Below, in pieces: positions 60,878-64,000 of a stretch of DNA of 64,000 nucleotides (positions are counted from its first letter, which is position 1; each line of letters opens with the position of its first letter). The DNA comes from JAXGQE01 sp040766585. Its GTDB lineage: Bacteria; Bacillota; SLNR01. Location: positions 168,805 to 232,804 of the forward strand of contig JAXGQE010000004.1 in the NCBI GenBank assembly GCA_040766585.1. The letters run 5' to 3'. The position numbers were made by a program, and so were the translations under genes. The notes beneath the pieces were generated by a model that was given only the letters and a program-made list of their open reading frames with translations, searched no databases and was not told the origin of the DNA.

Positions 60878-61819
60878 ATGAAAAGGCGGGAAGTTGAACT
60901 GTCCCTGACTCATCCGGCTGCAGATGCGCTGGCTGTGTATCTATCGGATACGCTAGGCGTGGGGGTGTCCATGGATGACCCGGCCGCACTGGCGCGTCTG
61001 GTGCAGCGAGGCGGATGGGAAGCGGAAGATTTGATTCAGGCGGAGGATGCGGGCGAAGAAGTCCGTCTCCGCTTTTATGCTGCTCCGGAACAGAATGTGG
61101 ACCACATCGTCCAACAGATAAAACTTGAGCTGGACAATCTGGCGCGAGCCGGAGTCGCTGTCGGATCCGGTGATATCCGGATGCGGGAAGTGGATGAAGA
61201 AGACTGGGCGCATGCCTGGAAAGCATATTACACTCCGATGGCTGTGGGACAGAGGCTGTGGATCCAGCCGGTTTGGGATGAGAGTGAAACGCCCACGGGG
61301 CGGATTCGGATTTGGATGGACCCGGGAATGGCGTTTGGAACCGGATCCCATCCCACGACCCGGTTGTGTCTGGAAGTGCTGGACCGGCAGGTGAAAGGCG
61401 GGGAAACCGTTTTGGATATCGGCACCGGATCCGGGATTCTTTCGGTGGCAGCTGTTCTTTTGGGTGCCGAACAGGCTTTGGGTGTGGATATCGATTCAAC
61501 GGCTGTGACAGTGGCCCAAAAAAACAGTCTTCTCAACGGAGTAGAATCAATGACGAATTTTCAGGTCGGTGTGTGTGAGGATGCCCGCGGTCCGGCCGAT
61601 ATTGTTGTAGCCAACATTGGAGCCAATGTGATTATGGACATTCTGTCCTGCGTGCGGGAGAGGATGAAAGAGAATGGTCTATTTATTGCTTCCGGGATCA
61701 TTCGAAGCAGGCAGGAAGAAGTTTGCTCTGCATTTGTCCAGCATGGACTGCAGCTGGAAAATGTCCTGGAAGACGGCGACTGGGTCGCTTTAACGGCCCG
61801 CAGGAGGGATGGGTCGTGA
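60878..61819 (+). CDS. prmA: Ribosomal protein L11 methyltransferase
   Basis: 313 residues. N-terminal L11-binding part (HAWKAYYTPMAVGQRLWIQP) and class I SAM domain: MDPGMAFGTGSHPTTRLCLE, VLDIGTGSGILSVAAVLLGA, IVVANIGANVIMDI (NPPY-like position). Trimethylates L11. The rsmE start overlaps its stop. Confidence 0.95.
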   Translation: MKRREVELSLTHPAADALAVYLSDTLGVGVSMDDPAALARLVQRGGWEAEDLIQAEDAGEEVRLRFYAAPEQNVDHIVQQIKLELDNLARAGVAVGSGDIRMREVDEEDWAHAWKAYYTPMAVGQRLWIQPVWDESETPTGRIRIWMDPGMAFGTGSHPTTRLCLEVLDRQVKGGETVLDIGTGSGILSVAAVLLGAEQALGVDIDSTAVTVAQKNSLLNGVESMTNFQVGVCEDARGPADIVVANIGANVIMDILSCVRERMKENGLFIASGIIRSRQEEVCSAFVQHGLQLENVLEDGDWVALTARRRDGS

Positions 61820-62565
61820 ACCGTTTCTTTATTGACCCGGCATTTTCCGATCCCGGCCAATTTCGAATTGGTGGAAGTGACCTGCATCATATACGAAAAG
61901 TACTGCGTCTTCGAGTTGGAGAGATCATCACAGTGGTCACCCCCGATGGACGGGAATGGGAAGCCCGGCTGGATCGAATCGATGGCAGCGAAGCGGCGGG
62001 AACCTTATTATCGGATGTATCCATCCAGCGGGAAGCGGATCTATCCCTGACACTGGTCCAAGGGCTGCCCAAGGGAACGAAAATGGACGATATTATTCAA
62101 AAAGGCACGGAGGTGGGTATGACAGCGTTTATCCCATTGATCTGTGAACGCAGTATCGTCCGCCTGGATAAAGATCAAGGGGCAACCAAATCGGCACGAT
62201 GGCAGAAAATTGCCGAAGAGGCGGCCAAGCAAGCCCGGAGGACTGTGATTCCATCCGTATCCTTGCCCATGTCGTGGGACCGGGTGCTGTCGCAAAAGCC
62301 GGACGATACGGTGGATATTCTTTTGTGGGAGCAGGAGGAAAAGGTGTCGCTGAAGCAGGTTTGGCAGCAGTACGGACCGATGAAAAAGGTGCGGATCTTC
62401 TGCGGTCCGGAAGGGGGATTTTCCTCCGGGGAGGCAGAAAAAGCCATTTCTTCAGGAGCCCATGCGGTAACGCTGGGACCCAGAATTTTGCGTACGGAAA
62501 CTGCCGGGCTGGTGGCTGCGGCAGCACTCTTGTACGCCTCCGATGATTTGGGGGGTCGACGATGA
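61816..62565 (+). CDS. rsmE: 16S rRNA m3U1498 methyltransferase
   Basis: 249 residues. SPOUT family: HHIRKVLRLRVGEIITVV in the N-terminal PUA-like domain, GLPKGTKMDDIIQKGTEVGM, CERSIVRLD, and the knot signature FCGPEGGFSSGEAE with LGPRILRTETAGLVA. GTG 61816 lies 7 bases after AGGAGGG. Confidence 0.95.
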   Translation: MNRFFIDPAFSDPGQFRIGGSDLHHIRKVLRLRVGEIITVVTPDGREWEARLDRIDGSEAAGTLLSDVSIQREADLSLTLVQGLPKGTKMDDIIQKGTEVGMTAFIPLICERSIVRLDKDQGATKSARWQKIAEEAAKQARRTVIPSVSLPMSWDRVLSQKPDDTVDILLWEQEEKVSLKQVWQQYGPMKKVRIFCGPEGGFSSGEAEKAISSGAHAVTLGPRILRTETAGLVAAAALLYASDDLGGRR

Positions 62566-63863
62566 AAACGGCGGCTGTCTATACACTGGGCTGCAAAGTC
62601 AATCAGTATGAAGCGGATGTTATGAAGGAGATGTTTCAGCAAAGGGGCTATCGGATTGTGCCATTCCATGATCCGGCGGATGTGTACGTGGTTCATTCCT
62701 GCGCTGTCACAGTGGCTGCCGAACGTAAAACGAGGCAGATGATTCGGCGGGCACACCGGCAGAATCCATCGGCAAAGATCGTGGTCTCCGGCTGTTACGC
62801 CCAGGTGGGAAAAGAAGCTCTGCAGGAAATGCCCGAGGTGGATCTTATGCTTGGAACCCACCGACGCCGGGAAGTTGTGGACATGGTGGAATCCCTGGCG
62901 GCGGGTCAGGGTATTTGTGCTGTGGGGGATATTATGCAGATTCATGAGTATGAAGAAATGCCCCTGCATCTGGGATCTGAGAGAACCCGGGCGTTTTTGA
63001 AAATACAGGAAGGATGCAACCAGTTTTGCTCCTACTGCATGGTTCCTTACGCGAGGGGGCCCATCCGCAGTCGCAATATCGATCGCATTGAAGAAGAAGC
63101 CCTGCGTCTGTCGGAAGCCGGTTATCAGGAAATCGTACTCACGGGGGTTAATCTGGGGCTCTACGGTCTGGACCGACAGGACGGAAGCTGTCTTCGGACA
63201 GTTCTTGAGCGGATTCATCCCCTGAAGCACTTGAAGAGAATTCGGATCAGCTCCATTGAACCCACCGAAGTGACCGGTGACCTGCTGGACGCTGTCTGTG
63301 ATCTGGGAAAAGTGTGCCGCCATTTCCACATTCCTCTGCAAAGCGGCGATGATGTAATCCTGCAGAGAATGAACCGGCGCTACCGGTCCGTTGATTTTTT
63401 GAAAGTTGTGGAATCTATACGCACCCGTTTTCCCCGAGCTGGGATCAGCACCGATGTGATTGTCGGTTTTCCGGGAGAGTCCGATGCGCAGTTTGAAAAC
63501 ACTCGGCGGGTTGTTCGGGAGGCGGCTTTCAGCCGAACCCATGTGTTTTCCTATTCACCCCGCCCCGGCACACCGGCGGCAACCATGCCGAATCCGGTTC
63601 CGGGACCTGTGAAAGATGAACGCAGCCGCATTCTGCACGAACAGGCTGCCACTCAGTCTTTGGCCTTCCATCAATCTTTTCTGGGGGAAACCGTCCAGGT
63701 GCTGGCTGAAAAAGCGGATGCGCAAACGGGCAGTCAGGAGGGCTTGACTGGAGAATACATTCGCGTGATGTTTACCCCCGGTTCCGATGAACTCACCGGC
63801 GAAATGGTTTCAGTTCATCTGACGGATGCGCACACAGAGTTTATGGGAGGCGTCCGGGTATGA
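62562..63863 (+). CDS. mtaB: tRNA t6A37 methylthiotransferase MtaB
   Basis: 433 residues. UPF0004 domain with Cys ligands (TLGCKVNQYEAD, HSCAVTVAAERK, SGCYAQV), radical SAM motif C-x3-C-x2-C in EGCNQFCSYCMVPYARG, and a C-terminal TRAM-like region. Converts t6A to ms2t6A at position 37 of tRNAs. Overlaps rsmE by ATGA. Last gene of the heat-shock-linked group in this window. Confidence 0.95.
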   Translation: MKTAAVYTLGCKVNQYEADVMKEMFQQRGYRIVPFHDPADVYVVHSCAVTVAAERKTRQMIRRAHRQNPSAKIVVSGCYAQVGKEALQEMPEVDLMLGTHRRREVVDMVESLAAGQGICAVGDIMQIHEYEEMPLHLGSERTRAFLKIQEGCNQFCSYCMVPYARGPIRSRNIDRIEEEALRLSEAGYQEIVLTGVNLGLYGLDRQDGSCLRTVLERIHPLKHLKRIRISSIEPTEVTGDLLDAVCDLGKVCRHFHIPLQSGDDVILQRMNRRYRSVDFLKVVESIRTRFPRAGISTDVIVGFPGESDAQFENTRRVVREAAFSRTHVFSYSPRPGTPAATMPNPVPGPVKDERSRILHEQAATQSLAFHQSFLGETVQVLAEKADAQTGSQEGLTGEYIRVMFTPGSDELTGEMVSVHLTDAHTEFMGGVRV

Positions 63864-63909
63864 TCGTTGTACCTGCCTTGTACTGTGATGGCGGCAGGAT
63901 TTTCAGCAT

Positions 63910-63934
63910 CAACTGCAGAATGTTAACGCAGTTG
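63910..63934. repeat. Inverted repeat beside second IS110 copy
   Basis: CAACTGC (63910-63916) and GCAGTTG (63928-63934) form a stem with an 11-base loop directly before the IS110 end at 63941. It lacks a T-run, so terminator function is doubtful; the insertion may have separated it. Confidence 0.5.
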
Positions 63935-63940
63935 CAGCTG

Positions 63941-64000
63941 GGAGACTAACTATATGAAGTCAAGAGAAACTATGAAAAGAACCTGACGATTTCAAAACAA
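63941..64000 (-). mobile_element. Start of a second IS110-family copy (cut by window end)
   Basis: The last 60 bases are identical to 41452-41511, the right end of the IS110-family element at 41.5 kb. The element continues outside the window with the transposase again expected on the minus strand. Confidence 0.9.

Noticed and set aside
62175..63542. 455-codon minus-strand open frame opposite mtaB
   Set aside because: Shadow of mtaB and rsmE; no motifs or start signals.
63910..63934. Intrinsic terminator of the mtaB operon
   Set aside because: The stem is only 7 bp with an 11-base loop and is not followed by a T-run.

Overview
The window reads as a chromosomal segment of an anaerobic, Gram-positive Clostridia-type bacterium of roughly 50% GC. 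Signs of this are a T-box in front of leuS, the CIRCE-hrcA-grpE-dnaK-dnaJ-prmA-rsmE-mtaB order, AddB/AddA instead of RecBCD, an ECF vitamin-type transporter, an LPxTG-type surface protein, frequent TTG/GTG starts behind strong AGGAGG sites, many ferredoxin-type ATPases, and an in-frame UGA that looks like selenocysteine. No tRNA, rRNA or CRISPR array was seen.

Layout. 1-3 kb: CotH / DUF4956 / VTC-domain triad (CotH truncated by the window edge). 3-6 kb: a cysteine-synthase-like gene facing a two-gene ABC exporter. 6-10.4 kb: a metal-cluster assembly cluster (DUF5320, DUF134, Mrp/NBP35 ATPase, two NifX-type proteins, two ferredoxin-MinD ATPases) resembling the Desulfovibrio orange-protein (ORP, Mo-Cu cluster) loci. 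10.4-18.3 kb: a ten-gene operon behind what looks like a molybdenum-cofactor (Moco/Tuco) riboswitch with its own terminator. It encodes four secreted proteins with sulfite-oxidase-fold (molybdopterin-binding-like) domains, one of them fused to a phosphodiesterase, a complete ECF transporter (S, A, A', T), a MobB-like P-loop protein with a cysteine cluster, and a small-molecule-kinase-like protein. I propose it as an uncharacterised molybdopterin/Moco salvage system. 18.4-19.9 kb: a decayed IS256-family element with a 9-bp direct repeat.

20-28 kb: an unusual amidohydrolase, addB-addA, a DUF5665 membrane protein with a structured leader, and a PerR/Fur-type repressor with its own operator. 28.6-40.2 kb: TVP38-type membrane protein, T-box leuS, comEA, signal peptidase, an FAD enzyme, recD2, a GldA-type dehydrogenase and a HisC-type aminotransferase. 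40.2-41.4 kb: a thioredoxin-like selenoprotein (U-x-x-C) with a bacterial SECIS hairpin, next to CcdA. 41.45-42.99 kb: an IS110-family element with a frameshifted transposase. Its right-end sequence recurs at the last 60 bases of the window, so a second copy begins there.

43-53 kb: M20-like and C45-like hydrolases, comEC, an LPxTG beta-helix surface protein, a DJ-1/PfpI protein, holA and rpsT. 53-63.9 kb: lepA, hemW and the CIRCE-controlled heat-shock operon ending in prmA, rsmE and mtaB.

The two regions most worth following are the riboswitch-linked ECF operon (10.4-18.3 kb), which sits directly after the ORP-like cluster so that about 12 kb appears devoted to molybdenum/metal-cofactor handling, and the Sec-thioredoxin/CcdA pair at 40.2-41.4 kb.
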